Below, piece by piece: positions 23,483 to 37,460 of a stretch of 64,000 nt of DNA (position 1 is its first letter; each line of letters begins with the position of its first letter). The translations under genes and the position numbers were made by a program. Location: contig NW_027526485.1 in NCBI RefSeq assembly GCF_052857255.1, positions 2,790,001 through 2,854,000 of the forward strand, read 5' to 3'. Source of the stretch: Amblyomma americanum. Its lineage: Eukaryota > Arthropoda > Arachnida > Ixodida > Ixodidae. Under the pieces are notes generated by a model that saw only the letters and a program-made list of their open reading frames with translations, ran no database searches and had not been told where the DNA came from.

Positions 23483-26356
23483 GTTATGTCTGCGAAGCTC
23501 CGTCACCTGTTTCTATAGGGCTTCTTTGTAAGGGTCGAAGTCGCATGTGGCACTCCTGCAGCATACTTGCCTATTCGCTACCTCAAACCGTATATTTGGT
23601 ATTGCAAGCTATGGTTTGTTTGCGAAGCACCCTCACCTGTTTCTCAAGGGCTTCTTTGTCAGGGTCGAAGTCGCATGTGGCACTCCTGCGGCATACTTGC
23701 CTTTGTGCTACCTCAATTCGTATATTTGGTATAGCAAGGTATGGTTTGTTTGCGAAGCTCCCTCACCTGTTTCTCAAGGGCTTTTTTGTCAGGGTCTAAG
23801 TTGCATGTGGCACTCCTGCGACATACTTGATTATTTTCTACCTCAAATCATATATTTGGTATTGCAAGCCATGGTTATGTTTGCGAAGCTCCCTCACCTG
23901 TTTCTCAAGGGCTTCTTTGTCAGAGTCTAAGTCGCATGTGGTACTCCTGCGACATACTTGATTATTTGCTACCTCAAATCATATATTTGATATTGCAAGA
24001 TATGGTTTGTTTGCGAAGCTCACTCAACTGTTTCTCAAAGGCTTCTTTGTCAGGGTCGAAGTCGCATGTGGCACTCCTGCGACATACTTGACTAATTGCT
24101 ACCTCAAATCTTATATTTGGTATTGCAAGCTATGGTTATATTTGCGAAGCTCCCTCACCTGTTTCTCAGGGGCTTCTTTGTCAGGGTCTAAGTCGCATAC
24201 GGCACTCCTGCGACATACTTGATTATTTGCTACCTCAAATCGTATATTTGGTATTGCAAGCTATGGTTATGTTTGCGAAGCTCCCTCACCTGTTTCTCAA
24301 GAGCTTCTTTTTCAGGGTCTAAGTCGCATGTGGCACTCCTGCGACATACTTGATTATTTGCTACCTCAAATCGTATATTTGGTATTGCAAGCTATGGTTA
24401 TGTTTGCGAAGCTCCCTCACCTGTTTCTCAAGGGCTTCTTTGTCAGGGTCTAAGTCGCATGTGGTACTCCTGAGACATACTTGATTATTTGCTACCTCAA
24501 ATCGTATATTTGGTATTGCAAGCTATGGTTATGTTTGCGAAGCTCCCTCACCTGTTTCTCAATGGCTTCTTTGTCAGGGTCGAAGTCGCATGTGGCACTC
24601 CTGCGGCATACTTGATTATTTGCTACCTGAAATTGTATATTTGGTACAGCAAGCTATGGTTATGTTTGCGAAGCTCCCTCATCTGTTTCTCAAGGGCTTC
24701 TTTGTCTGGGTCTAAGTCGTATGTGATACTCCTGCGACACACTTGCCTATTTGCTACCGCAATTCATATATTTGGTATTGCAAGCTATGGTTATGTTTGC
24801 GAAGCTCCCTCACCTGTTTCTCAATGGCTTCTTTGTCAGGGTCGAAGTCGCATGTGGCACTCCTGCGGCATACTTGATTATTTGCTACCTGAAATTGTAT
24901 ATTTGGTACAGCAAGCTATGGTTATGTTTGCGAAGCTCTCTCACCTGTTTCTCAAGTGCTTCTTTGTCAGGGTCGAATTCGCATGTGTTAATCCTGCAGC
25001 ATATTTGCCTATTCGCTACCTCATCGTATAGATGGTATTGCAAGCTAAGGTTATGTTTGCGAAGCTCACTCACCTGTTTTTCAAGGGCTTCTTTGTCGGG
25101 GTCAATGTCTCACGTGGTACTCCTGCGACATACTTGATTATTTGCTACCTCAAATCGTATATTTGGTATTGCAAGCTCTGGTTATGTTTGCGAAGCTCCC
25201 TCACCTGTTTTTCAAGGGCTTCATTGTCAGGGTCGCAATCGTATGTGGCACTCCTTCGGCATACTTGCCTTTTTGCTACCTCAATTCGTATATTTCGTAT
25301 AGCAAGCTATGGTTATGTTTACGAAGCTCACTCACCTGTTCCTCAATGGCTTCATTGTCAGAGTCTATGTCGCACGTGGTACTCCTGCGACATACTTGAT
25401 TATTTGCTACCTCAAATCGTATATTTGGTATTGCAAGCTATGGTTATGTTTGTGAAGCTCCCTCACCTGTTTCTCAACGGCTTCTTTGTCAGGGTCTAAG
25501 TCGCATGTGGCACTCCTGCGACATACTTGATTATTTGCTACCTCAAATCTTATATTTGGTATTGCAAGCTATGGTTATGTTTGCGAAGCTCCCTCACTTG
25601 TTTCTCAAGGGCTTCTTTGTCAGGGTCTAAGTCCCATGTGGCACTCCTGCGACATACTTGATTATTTGCTACCTCAAATCGTATATTTGGTATTGCAAGC
25701 CATGGTTTGTTTGCGAAGCTCCCTCACCTGTTTCTCAAGGGCTTCTTTGTCAGGGTCTAAGTAGCATGTGGCACTCCTGCGACATACTTGATTATTTGCT
25801 ACCTCAAATCCTATATTTGGTATTGCAAGCAATGGTTATGTTTGCGAAGCTCCCTCACCTGTTTCTCAAGGGCTTCTTTGTCAGGGTCTAAGTCGCATGT
25901 GGCGCTCCTGCGGCATACTTGATTATTTGCTACCTCAAATTGTATATTTGGTACAGCAAGCTACGGTTTGTTTGCGAAGCTCCCTCACCTGTTTCTCAAG
26001 GGCTTTTTTGTCAGGGTCTAAGTTGCACGTGGCACTCCTGCGACATACTTGATTATTTTCTACCTCAAATCGTATATTTGGTATTGCAAGCCATGGTTAT
26101 GTTTGCGAAGCTCCCTCACCTGTTTCTCAAGGGCTTCTTTGTCAGAGTCTAAGTCGCATGTGGTACTCCTGCGACATACTTGATTATTTGCTACCTCAAA
26201 TCATATATTTGGTATTGCAAGATATGGTTTGTTTGCGAAGCTCACTCAACTGTTTCTCAAAGGCTTCTTTGTCAGGGTCGAAGTCGCATGTGGCACTCCT
26301 GCGGCATACTTGATTATTTGCTACCTCAAATTGTATATTTGGTACAGCAAGCTATG
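23483..26356 (+). repeat. 22-mer HOR, 2,874 bp
   Basis: Bounded by M1 markers. It recurs immediately downstream at an offset of 2,874 up to about 27.5 kb. It carries two private substitutions shared only with the next HOR: CCTGAGACATAC near 24,470 and GTCTGGGTC near 24,705. These show that it and 26,357-29,623 are recent duplicates. Confidence 0.9.
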
Positions 26357-29300
26357 GTTATGTCTGCGAAGCTCCGTCACCTGTTTCTATAGGGCTTCTT
26401 TGTAAGGGTCGAAGTCGCATGTGGCACTCCTGCAGCATACTTGCCTATTCGCTACCTCAAACCGTATATTTGGTATTGCAAGCTATGGTTTGTTTGCGAA
26501 GCACCCTCACCTGTTTCTCAAGGGCTTCTTTGTCAGGGTCGAAGTCGCATGTGGCACTCCTGCGGCATACTTGCCTTTGTGCTACCTCAATTCGTATATT
26601 TGGTATAGCAAGGTATGGTTTGTTTGCGAAGCTCCCTCACCTGTTTCTCAAGGGCTTTTTTGTCAGGGTCTAAGTTGCATGTGGCACTCCTGCGACATAC
26701 TTGATTATTTTCTACCTCAAATCATATATTTGGTATTGCAAGCCATGGTTATGTTTGCGAAGCTCCCTCACCTGTTTCTCAAGGGCTTCTTTGTCAGAGT
26801 CTAAGTCGCATGTGGTACTCCTGCGACATACTTGATTATTTGCTACCTCAAATCATATATTTGATATTGCAAGATATGGTTTGTTTTCGAAGCTCACTCA
26901 ACTGTTTCTCAAAGGCTTCTTTGTCAGGGTCGAAGTCGCATGTGGCACTCCTGCGACATACTTGACTAATTGCTACCTCAAATCTTATATTTGGTATTGC
27001 AAGCTATGGTTATATTTGCGAAGCTCCCTCACCTGTTTCTCAGGGGCTTCTTTGTCAGGGTCTAAGTCGCATACGGCACTCCTGCGACATACTTGATTAT
27101 TTGCTACCTCAAATCGTATATTTGGTATTGCAAGCTATGGTTATGTTTGCGAAGCTCCCTCACCTGTTTCTCAAGAGCTTCTTTTTCAGGGTCTAAGTCG
27201 CATGTGGCACTCCTGCGACATACTTGATTATTTGCTACCTCAAATCGTATATTTGGTATTGCAAGCTATGGTTATGTTTGCGAAGCTCCCTCACCTGTTT
27301 CTCAAGGGCTTCTTTGTCAGGGTCTAAGTCGCATGTGGTACTCCTGAGACATACTTGATTATTTGCTACCTCAAATCGTATATTTGGTATTGCAAGCTAT
27401 GGTTATGTTTGCGAAGCTCCCTCACCTGTTTCTCAATGGCTTCTTTGTCAGGGTCGAAGTCGCATGTGGCACTCCTGCGGCATACTTGATTATTTGCTAC
27501 CTCAAATCGTATATTTGGTATTGCAAGCTATGGTTATGTTTGCGAAGCTCCCTCACCTGTTTCTCAAGAGCTTCTTTTTCAGGGTCTAAGTCGCATGTGG
27601 CACTCCTGCGACATACTTGATTATTTGCTACCTCAAATCGTATATTTGGTATTGCAAGCTATGGTTATGTTTGCGAAGCTCCCTCACCTGTTTCTCAAGG
27701 GCTTCTTTGTCAGGGTCTAAGTCGCATGTGGTACTCCTGAGACATACTTGATTATTTGCTACCTCAAATCGTATATTTGGTATTGCAAGCTATGGTTATG
27801 TTTGCGAAGCTCCCTCACCTGTTTCTCAATGGCTTCTTTGTCAGGGTCGAAGTCGCATGTGGCACTCCTGCGGCATACTTGATTATTTGCTACCTGAAAT
27901 TGTATATTTGGTACAGCAAGCTATGGTTATGTTTGCGAAGCTCCCTCATCTGTTTCTCAAGGGCTTCTTTGTCTGGGTCTAAGTCGTATGTGATACTCCT
28001 GCGACACACTTGCCTATTTGCTACCGCAATTCATATATTTGGTATTGCAAGCTATGGTTATGTTTGCGAAGCTCCCTCACCTGTTTCTCAATGGCTTCTT
28101 TGTCAGGGTCGAAGTCGCATGTGGCACTCCTGCGGCATACTTGATTATTTGCTACCTGAAATTGTATATTTGGTACAGCAAGCTATGGTTATGTTTGCGA
28201 AGCTCTCTCACCTGTTTCTCAAGTGCTTCTTTGTCAGGGTCGAATTCGCATGTGTTAATCCTGCAGCATATTTGCCTATTCGCTACCTCATCGTATAGAT
28301 GGTATTGCAAGCTAAGGTTATGTTTGCGAAGCTCACTCACCTGTTTTTCAAGGGCTTCTTTGTCGGGGTCAATGTCTCACGTGGTACTCCTGCGACATAC
28401 TTGATTATTTGCTACCTCAAATCGTATATTTGGTATTGCAAGCTCTGGTTATGTTTGCGAAGCTCCCTCACCTGTTTTTCAAGGGCTTCATTGTCAGGGT
28501 CGCAATCGTATGTGGCACTCCTTCGGCATACTTGCCTTTTTGCTACCTCAATTCGTATATTTCGTATAGCAAGCTATGGTTATGTTTACGAAGCTCACTC
28601 ACCTGTTCCTCAATGGCTTCATTGTCAGAGTCTATGTCGCACGTGGTACTCCTGCGACATACTTGATTATTTGCTACCTCAAATCGTATATTTGGTATTG
28701 CAAGCTATGGTTATGTTTGTGAAGCTCCCTCACCTGTTTCTCAACGGCTTCTTTGTCAGGGTCTAAGTCGCATGTGGCACTCCTGCGACATACTTGATTA
28801 TTTGCTACCTCAAATCTTATATTTGGTATTGCAAGCTATGGTTATGTTTGCGAAGCTCCCTCACTTGTTTCTCAAGGGCTTCTTTGTCAGGGTCTAAGTC
28901 CCATGTGGCACTCCTGCGACATACTTGATTATTTGCTACCTCAAATCGTATATTTGGTATTGCAAGCCATGGTTTGTTTGCGAAGCTCCCTCACCTGTTT
29001 CTCAAGGGCTTCTTTGTCAGGGTCTAAGTAGCATGTGGCACTCCTGCGACATACTTGATTATTTGCTACCTCAAATCCTATATTTGGTATTGCAAGCAAT
29101 GGTTATGTTTGCGAAGCTCCCTCACCTGTTTCTCAAGGGCTTCTTTGTCAGGGTCTAAGTCGCATGTGGCGCTCCTGCGGCATACTTGATTATTTGCTAC
29201 CTCAAATTGTATATTTGGTACAGCAAGCTACGGTTTGTTTGCGAAGCTCCCTCACCTGTTTCTCAAGGGCTTTTTTGTCAGGGTCTAAGTTGCACGTGGC

Positions 29301-29623
29301 ACTCCTGCGACATACTTGATTATTTTCTACCTCAAATCGTATATTTGGTATTGCAAGCCATGGTTATGTTTGCGAAGCTCCCTCACCTGTTTCTCAAGGG
29401 CTTCTTTGTCAGAGTCTAAGTCGCATGTGGTACTCCTGCGACATACTTGATTATTTGCTACCTCAAATCATATATTTGGTATTGCAAGATATGGTTTGTT
29501 TGCGAAGCTCACTCAACTGTTTCTCAAAGGCTTCTTTGTCAGGGTCGAAGTCGCATGTGGCACTCCTGCGGCATACTTGATTATTTGCTACCTCAAATTG
29601 TATATTTGGTACAGCAAGCTATG
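26357..29623 (+). repeat. 25-mer HOR, 3,267 bp (22-mer plus a 3-monomer duplication)
   Basis: Identical in order to 23,483-26,356 except for an extra 393 bp. The offset between the two HORs is 2,874 before 27.5 kb and 3,267 after it. The excess is the tandem trimer annotated at 27,140-27,925. Confidence 0.9.
27140..27925 (+). repeat. Tandem duplication of a 3-monomer block, 2 x 393 bp
   Basis: Monomers 27,140-27,532 and 27,533-27,925 have the same three-monomer order: a GAGCTTCTTTTTCAGG monomer, one with GTGGTACTCCTGAGAC, and one with CTCAATGGC and GTCGAAG. The second block continues into CCTGAAATTG, as in the neighbouring HORs. This is a direct snapshot of growth by three monomers. Confidence 0.88.
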
Positions 29624-32106
29624 GTTATGTCTGCGAAGCTCCGTCACCTGTTTCTATAGGGCTTCTTTGTAAGGGTCGAAGTCGCATGTGGCACTCCTGC
29701 AGCATACTTGCCTATTCGCTACCTCAAACCGTATATTTGGTATTGCAAGCTATGGTTTGTTTGCGAAGCACCCTCACCTGTTTCTCAAGGGCTTCTTTGT
29801 CAGGGTCGAAGTCGCATGTGGCACTCCTGCGGCATACTTGCCTTTGTGCTACCTCAATTCGTATATTTGGTATAGCAAGGTATGGTTTGTTTGCGAAGCT
29901 CCCTCACCTGTTTCTCAAGGGCTTTTTTGTCAGGGTCTAAGTTGCATGTGGCACTCCTGCGACATACTTGATTATTTTCTACCTCAAATCATATATTTGG
30001 TATTGCAAGCCATGGTTATGTTTGCGAAGCTCCCTCACCTGTTTCTCAAGGGCTTCTTTGTCAGAGTCTAAGTCGCATGTGGTACTCCTGCGACATACTT
30101 GATTATTTGCTACCTCAAATCATATATTTGATATTGCAAGATATGGTTTGTTTTCGAAGCTCACTCAACTGTTTCTCAAAGGCTTCTTTGTCAGGGTCGA
30201 AGTCGCATGTGGCACTCCTGCGACATACTTGACTAATTGCTACCTCAAATCTTATATTTGGTATTGCAAGCTATGGTTATATTTGCGAAGCTCCCTCACC
30301 TGTTTCTCAGGGGCTTCTTTGTCAGGGTCTAAGTCGCATACGGCACTCCTGCGACATACTTGATTATTTGCTACCTCAAATCGTATATTTGGTATTGCAA
30401 GCTATGGTTATGTTTGCGAAGCTCCCTCACCTGTTTCTCAAGAGCTTCTTTTTCAGGGTCTAAGTCGCATGTGGCACTCCTGCGACATACTTGATTATTT
30501 GCTACCTCAAATCGTATATTTGGTATTGCAAGCTATGGTTATGTTTGCGAAGCTCCCTCACCTGTTTCTCAAGGGCTTCTTTGTCAGGGTCTAAGTCGCA
30601 TGTGGTACTCCTGAGACATACTTGATTATTTGCTACCTCAAATCGTATATTTGGTATTGCAAGCTATGGTTATGTTTGCGAAGCTCCCTCACCTGTTTCT
30701 CAATGGCTTCTTTGTCAGGGTCGAAGTCGCATGTGGCACTCCTGCGGCATACTTGATTATTTGCTACCTGAAATTGTATATTTGGTACAGCAAGCTATGG
30801 TTATGTTTGCGAAGCTCCCTCATCTGTTTCTCAAGGGCTTCTTTGTCAGGGTCTAAGTCGTATGTGATACTCCTGCGACACACTTGCCTATTTGCTACCG
30901 CAATTCATATATTTGGTATTGCAAGCTATGGTTATGTTTGCGAAGCTCCCTCACCTGTTTCTCAATGGCTTCTTTGTCAGGGTCGAAGTCGCATGTGGCA
31001 CTCCTGCGGCATACTTGATTATTTGCTACCTGAAATTGTATATTTGGTACAGCAAGCTATGGTTATGTTTGCGAAGCTCTCTCACCTGTTTCTCAAGTGC
31101 TTCTTTGTCAGGGTCGAATTCGCATGTGTTACTCCTGCAGCATATTTGCCTATTCGCTACCTCATCGTATAGATGGTATTGCAAGCTAAGGTTATGTTTG
31201 CGAAGCTCACTCACCTGTTTTTCAAGGGCTTCTTTGTCGGGGTCAATGTCTCACGTGGTACTCCTGCGACATACTTGATTATTTGCTACCTCAAATCGTA
31301 TATTTGGTATTGCAAGCTCTGGTTATGTTTGCGAAGCTCCCTCACCTGTTTTTCAAGGGCTTCATTGTCAGGGTCGCAATCGTATGTGGCACTCCTTCGG
31401 CATACTTGCCTTTTTGCTACCTCAATTCGTATATTTCGTATAGCAAGCTATGGTTATGTTTACGAAGCTCACTCACCTGTTCCTCAATGGCTTCATTGTC
31501 AGAGTCTATGTCGCACGTGGTACTCCTGCGACATACTTGATTATTTGCTACCTCAAATCGTATATTTGGTATTGCAAGCTATGGTTATGTTTGTGAAGCT
31601 CCCTCACCTGTTTCTCAACGGCTTCTTTGTCAGGGTCTAAGTCGCATGTGGCACTCCTGCGACATACTTGATTATTTGCTACCTCAAATCTTATATTTGG
31701 TATTGCAAGCTATGGTTATGTTTGCGAAGCTCCCTCACTTGTTTCTCAAGGGCTTCTTTGTCAGGGTCTAAGTCCCATGTGGCACTCCTGCGACATACTT
31801 GATTATTTGCTACCTCAAATCGTATATTTGGTATTGCAAGCCATGGTTTGTTTGCGAAGCTCCCTCACCTGTTTCTCAAGGGCTTCTTTGTCAGGGTCTA
31901 AGTAGCATGTGGCACTCCTGCGACATACTTGACTATTTGCTACCTGAAATCTTATGTTCGGTATTGCAATCTATGGTTATGTTTGCGAAGCTCCCTCACC
32001 TGTTTCTCAGGGGCTTCTTTGTCAGGGTCTAAGTCGCATACGGCACTCCTGCGACATACTTGATTATTTGCTAACTCAAATTGCATATTTGGTACAGCAA
32101 GCTATG
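29624..32106 (+). repeat. 19-mer HOR, 2,483 bp, ending domain A
   Basis: Starts with the last M1 marker of domain A and ends at the first M2 marker. It follows the preceding HOR in register to about 31,930, with CTCCTGCAGC and GTCAGGG at sites where 24.9 and 28.2 kb carry private variants. It then switches to a type with GTATTGCAATC and CATACGGC (also seen near 54.3 and 62.9 kb). Confidence 0.85.
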
Positions 32107-32237
32107 GTTATGTTTGCGAAGCTCCCTCACCTGTTTCTCTAGGGCTTCTTTGTAAGGGTCCAAGTCGCATGTGGCACTCCTGCAGCATACTTGCCTATTC
32201 GCTACCTCAAATCGTATATTTGGTATTGCAAGCTATG
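32107..32237 (+). repeat. M2 marker monomer (type example)
   Basis: Carries TCTCTAGG and GTAAGGG and is followed by the same CTGCAGCATAC, GCCTATTCGC head as M1, but has ordinary TTTGCG and CTCCCTC. Other copies start at 37,461, 38,768, 43,730, 49,746, 53,013, 54,976 and 63,595. M1 and M2 are clearly sister variants, so M1 probably gained extra changes before it spread through domain A. Confidence 0.88.
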
Positions 32238-33672
32238 GTTTGTTTGCGAAGCACCCTCACCTTTTTCTCAAGAGCTTCTTTGTCAGGGTCGAAGTCGCAT
32301 GTGGCACTCCTGCGGCATACTTGCCTTTTTGCTACCTCAATTCGTATATTTGGTATAGCAAGATATGGTTTGTTTGCGAAGCTCACTCACCTGTTTTTCA
32401 AGGGCTTCTTTGTCAGGGTCGAAGTCGCATGTGGCACTCCTGCGGCATACTTGCATATTTGCTACCTCAAATCGTATATTTGGTATAGCAAGCTATTGTT
32501 ATGTTTGCGAAGCTCCCTCACCTGTTTCTCTAGGCCTTCTTTGTCGGGGTCAAAGTCGCATGTGGTACTCCTGCGGCATACTTTCCTTTTTGCTACCTCA
32601 TTTCCTATATTTGGTATAGCTAGCTATGTTTATGTTTGCGAGGCTCAATCACCTGTTTCTCAAGTGCTTCTTTGTCAGGGTCGTAGTCGTATGTGGCACT
32701 CCTGCGGCATACTTGCCTATTTGCTACCTCAAATCGTATATTTGGTATTGCAAGCTATGGTTATGTTTGCGAAGCTCCCTCACCTGTTTCTCAAGTGCAT
32801 CTTTGTCAGGGTCTAAGTCGGATGTGGTACTCCTGCGACATACTTGATTATTTGCTACCTCAAATCGTATATTTGGTATTGCAAGATATGGTTTGTTTGC
32901 GAAGCTCCCTCACCTGTTTCTCAAGGGCTTCTTTGTCAGGGTCGTAGTCGTATGTGTCACTCCTGCAGCATACTTGCCTATTCGCTACCTCATCGTATAG
33001 ATGGTATTGCAAGCTATGGTTTGTTTGCGAAGCTCCCTCACCTGTTTCTCAAGGGCTTCTTTGTCAGGGTCGAAGTCGGATGTGGCACTCCTGCGGCATA
33101 CTTGCCTTTTTGCTACCTCAGTTCGTATATTTGGTATTGCAAGCTATGGTTATGTTTGCGAAGCTCCCTGACCTGTTTCTCAAGGGCTTCTTTGTCAGGG
33201 TCTAAGTCGCATGTGGCACTCCTGCGACATACTTGATTCTTTGCTACCTCAAATCGTATATTTGGTATTGCAAGCTATGGTTATGTTTGCGAAGCTCCCT
33301 CACTTGTTTCTCAAGGGCTTCTTTGTCAGGGTCTAAGTCGCATGTGGCACTCCTGCGACATACTTGATTATTTGCTACCTCAAATCGTATGTTTGGTATT
33401 GCAAGCTATGGTTATGTTTGCAAAGCTCCCTTACCTGTTTCTCAAGGGCTTCTTTGTCAGGGTCTAAGTCGCATGTGGCACTCCTACGACATACTTGATT
33501 ATTTTCTACCTCAAATCTTATATTTGGTATTGCAAGCTATGGTTTTGCTTGCGAAGCTCCCTCACCTGTTTCTCAAGGGCTTCTTTGTCAGGGTCTAAGT
33601 CGCATGTGGTACTCCTGCGACCTACTTGATTATTTGCTACCTCAAATCGTATATTTGGTATTGCAAGCTATG

Positions 33673-35535
33673 GTTATATTTGCGAAGCTCCCTCACCTGT
33701 TTCTCAAGGGCTTCATTGTCAGGGTCGCAATCGCATGTGGCACTCCTTCGGCATACTTGCCTTTTTGCTACCTCAATTCGTATATTTCGTATAGCAAGCT
33801 ATGGTTATGTTTACGAAGCTCACTCACCTGTTCCTCAATGGCTTCTTTGTCAGGGTCTAAGTCGCACGTGGTACTCCTGCGACATACTTGATTATTTGCT
33901 ACCTCAAATCGTATATTTGGTATTGCAAGCTATGGTTATGTTTGTGAAGCTCCCTCACCTGTTTCTCAACGGCTTCTTTGTCAGGGTCTAAGTCGCATGT
34001 GGCACTCCTGCGACATACTTGATTATTTGCTACCTCAAATCTTATATTTGGTATTGCAAGCTATGGTTATGTTTGCGAAGCTCCCTCACTTGTTTCTCAA
34101 GGGCTTCATTGTCAGGGTCGAAGTCGCATGTGGCACTCCTGCGGCATACTTGCCTTTGTGCTACCTCAATTCGTATATTTGGTATAGCAAGGTATGGTTT
34201 GTTTGCGAAGCTCCCTCACCTGTTTCTCAAGGGCTTTTTTGTCAGGGTCTAAGTTGCATGTGGCACTCATGCGACATACTTGATTATTTGCTACCTCAAA
34301 TCATATATTTGGTATTGCAAGATATGGTTTGTTTACGAAGCTCACTCAACTGTTTCTCAAAGGCTTCTTTGTCAGGGTCGAAGTCGCATGTGGCACTCCT
34401 GCGACATACTTGACTATTTGCTACCTCAAATCTTATATTTAGTATTGCAAGCTATGGTTATGTTTGCGAAGCTCCCTCACCTGTTTCTCAAGAGCTTCTT
34501 TTTCAGGGTCTAAGTCGCATGTGGCACTTCATCGACATACTTGATGATTTGCTACCTCAAATCGTATATTTGGTATTGCAAGCTATGGTTATGTTTGCGA
34601 AGCTCCCTCACCTGTTTCTCAAGGGCTTCTTTGTCAGGGTCTAATTCGCATGTGGTACTCCTGCGACATACTTGATTATTTGCTACCTCAAATCTTATAT
34701 TTGGTATTGCAAGCTATGGTTATGTTTGTTGAGCTCCCTCACCTGTTTCTCAAGGGCTTCTTTGTCAGAGTCTAAGTCGCATGTGGTACTCCTGCGACAT
34801 ACTTGATTATTTGCTACCTCAAATCATATATTTTGTATTGCAAGATATGGTTTGTTTGCGAAGCTCACTCAACTGTTTCTCAAAGGCTTCTTTGTCAGGG
34901 TCGAAGTCGCATGTGGCACTCCTGCGACATACTTGACTATTTGCTACCTCAAATCTTATATTTGGTATTTCAAGCTATGGTTATGTTTGCGAAGCTCCCT
35001 CACCTGTTTCTCAGGGGCTTCTTTGTCAGTGTCTAAGTCGCATGCGGCACTCCTGCGACATACTTGATTATTTGCTACCTCAAATCCTATATTTGGTATT
35101 GCAAGCTATGGTTATGTTTGCGAAGCTCCCTCACCTGTTTCTCAAGGGCTTCCATATAAGGGTCTAAGTCGCATGTGGCACTCCTGCGAAATACTTGATT
35201 TTCTACCTCAAATCGTATATTTGGTATTGCAAGCTATGGTTATATTTCCGAAGCTCCCTCACCTGTTTCTCAACGGCTTCTTTGTCAGGGTCTAAGTCGC
35301 ATGTGGCACTCCTGCGACATACTTGATTCTTTGCTACCTCAAATCGTATATTTGGTATTGCAAGCTATGGTTATGTTTGCGAAGCTCCCTCACTTGTTTC
35401 TCAAGGGCTTCTTTGTCAGGGTCTAAGTCGTATGTGATACTCCTGCGACACACTTGCCTATTTGCTACCGCAATTCATATATTTGGTATTGCAAGCTATG
35501 GTTATGTTTGCGAAGCTCCCTCACCTGTTTCTCAA
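33673..35535 (+). repeat. Segmental copy 1, recurs 6,528 bp downstream
   Basis: Matches 40,201 to about 42,063 monomer for monomer at a constant offset of 6,528, including rare variants such as CACTCATGCGAC near 34,264, TTTGTTGAGCTCC near 34,727 and TTTCCGAAGC near 35,248. Just upstream the offset is one monomer longer, so an indel of one monomer separates the copies there. Confidence 0.85.
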
Positions 35536-37460
35536 GAGCTGCTTTTTCAGGGTCTAAGTCGCATGTGGCACTTCATCGACATACTTGATGATTTGCTACC
35601 TCAAATCGTATATTTGGTATTGCAAGCTATGGTTATGTTTGCGAAGCTCCCTCACCTGTTTCTCAAGGGCTTCTTTGTCAGGGTCTAATTCGCATGTGGC
35701 ACTCCTGCGACATACTTGATTATTTGCTACCTCAAATCTTATATTTGGTATTGCAAGCTATGGTTATGCTTGTGAAGCTCCCTCACCTGTTTCTCAACGG
35801 CTTCTTTGTCAGGGTCTAAGTCGCATGTGGCACTCCTGCGACATACTTGATTATTTGCTACCTCAAATCGTATATTTGGTATTGCAAGCTATGGTTATGC
35901 TTGCGAAGCTCTCTCACCTGTTTCTCAAGGGCTTCTTTGTCAGAGTCTAAGTCGCATGTGGTACTCCTGCGACATACTTGATTATTTGCTACCTCAAATC
36001 ATATATTTGGTATTGCAAGATATGGTTTGTTTGCGAAGCTCACTCAACTGTTTCTCAAAGGCTTCTTTGTCAGGGTCGAAGTCGCATGTGGCACTCCTGC
36101 GACATACTTGACTATTTGCTACCTAAAATCTTATATTTGGTATTGCAAGCTATGGTTATGTTTGCGAAGCTCCCTCACCTGTTTCTCAGGGGCTTCTTTG
36201 TCAGGGTCTAAGTCGCATACGGCACTCCTGCGACATACTTGATTATTTGCTACCTCAAATCCTATATTTGGTATTGCAAGGTATGGTTATGTTTGCGAAG
36301 CTCCCTCACCTGTTTCTCAAGAGCTTCTTTTTCAGGGTCTAAGTCGCATGTGGCACTCCTGCGACATACTTGATTATTTGCTACCTCAAATCGTATATTT
36401 GGTATTGCAAGCTATGGTTATGTTTGCGAAGCTCCCTCACCTGTTTCTCAAGGGCTTCCATATAAGGGTCTAAGTCGCATGTGGCACTCCTGCGACATAC
36501 TTGATTTTCTACCTCAAATCGTATATTTGGTATTGCAAGCTATGGTTATGTTTGCGAAGCTCCCTCACCTGTTTCTCAACGGCTTCTTTGTCAGGGTCTA
36601 AGTCGCATGTGGCACTCCTGCGACATACTTGATTCTTTGCTACCTCAAATCGTATATTTGGTATTGCAAGCTATGGTTATGTTTGCGAAGCTCCCTCACT
36701 TGTTTCTCAAGGGCTTCTTTGTCAGGGTCTAAGTCGTATGTGATACTCCTGCGACACACTTGCCTATTTGCTACCGCAATTCATATATTTGGTATTGCAA
36801 GCTATGGTTATGTTTGCGAAGCTCCCTCACCTGTTTCTCAAGGGCTTCTTTGTCAGGGTCTAAGTCGCATGTGGCATTCCTGCGACATACTTGATTATTT
36901 GCTACCTCAAATCGTATATTTGTTATTGCAAGCTATGGTTTGTTTGCGAAGCTCCTTCACCTGTTTCTCAAGGGCATCTTTGTCAGGGTCTAAGTCGCAT
37001 GTGGCACTCCTGCGACATGCTTGATTATTTGCTACCTCAAATCGTATATTTGGTATTGCAAGCTATGGTTATGTTTGCGAAGCTCCCTCACCTGTTTCTC
37101 AAAGGCTTCTTTGTCAGGGTCTAAGTCGCATGTGGCACTCCTGCGACATACTTAATTATTTGCTACCTCAAATCGTATGTTTGGTATTGCAAGCTATGGT
37201 TATGTTTGCAAAGCTCCCTCACCTGTTTCTCAAGGGCTTCTTTGTCAGGGTCTAAGTCGCATGTGGCACTCCTACGATATACTTGATTATTTTCTACCTC
37301 AAATCGTATATTTGGTATTGCAAGCTATGGTTTTGTTTGCGAAGCTCCCTCACCTGTTTCTCAAGGGCTTCTTTGTCAGGGTCTAAGTCGCATGTGGTAC
37401 TCCTGCGACATACTTGATTATTTGCTACCTCAAATTGTATATTTGGTACAGCAAGCAATG

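Larger units (their letters stand above)
32107..37460 (+). repeat. Domain B interval, about 41 monomers (5,354 bp)
   Basis: Begins with an M2 marker (TCTCTAGG then GTAAGGG, but without the GTCTGCG and CTCCGTC changes of M1). The first 1.1 kb recurs near 55.0-56.1 kb at an offset of 22,869. 33,673 to about 35,535 recurs at an offset of 6,528. Distinctive monomers include the CTATTGTTATG copy near 32,495, GCGAGGCTCAATC near 32,639 and the 129-bp monomer near 32,990. Confidence 0.82.

Noticed and set aside
32169..32816. 215-codon plus-strand ORF that recurs at 55,038-55,685
   Set aside because: Its conservation is explained by the 22,869-bp segmental copy. It has no features beyond the repeat and its start lies in a marker monomer.
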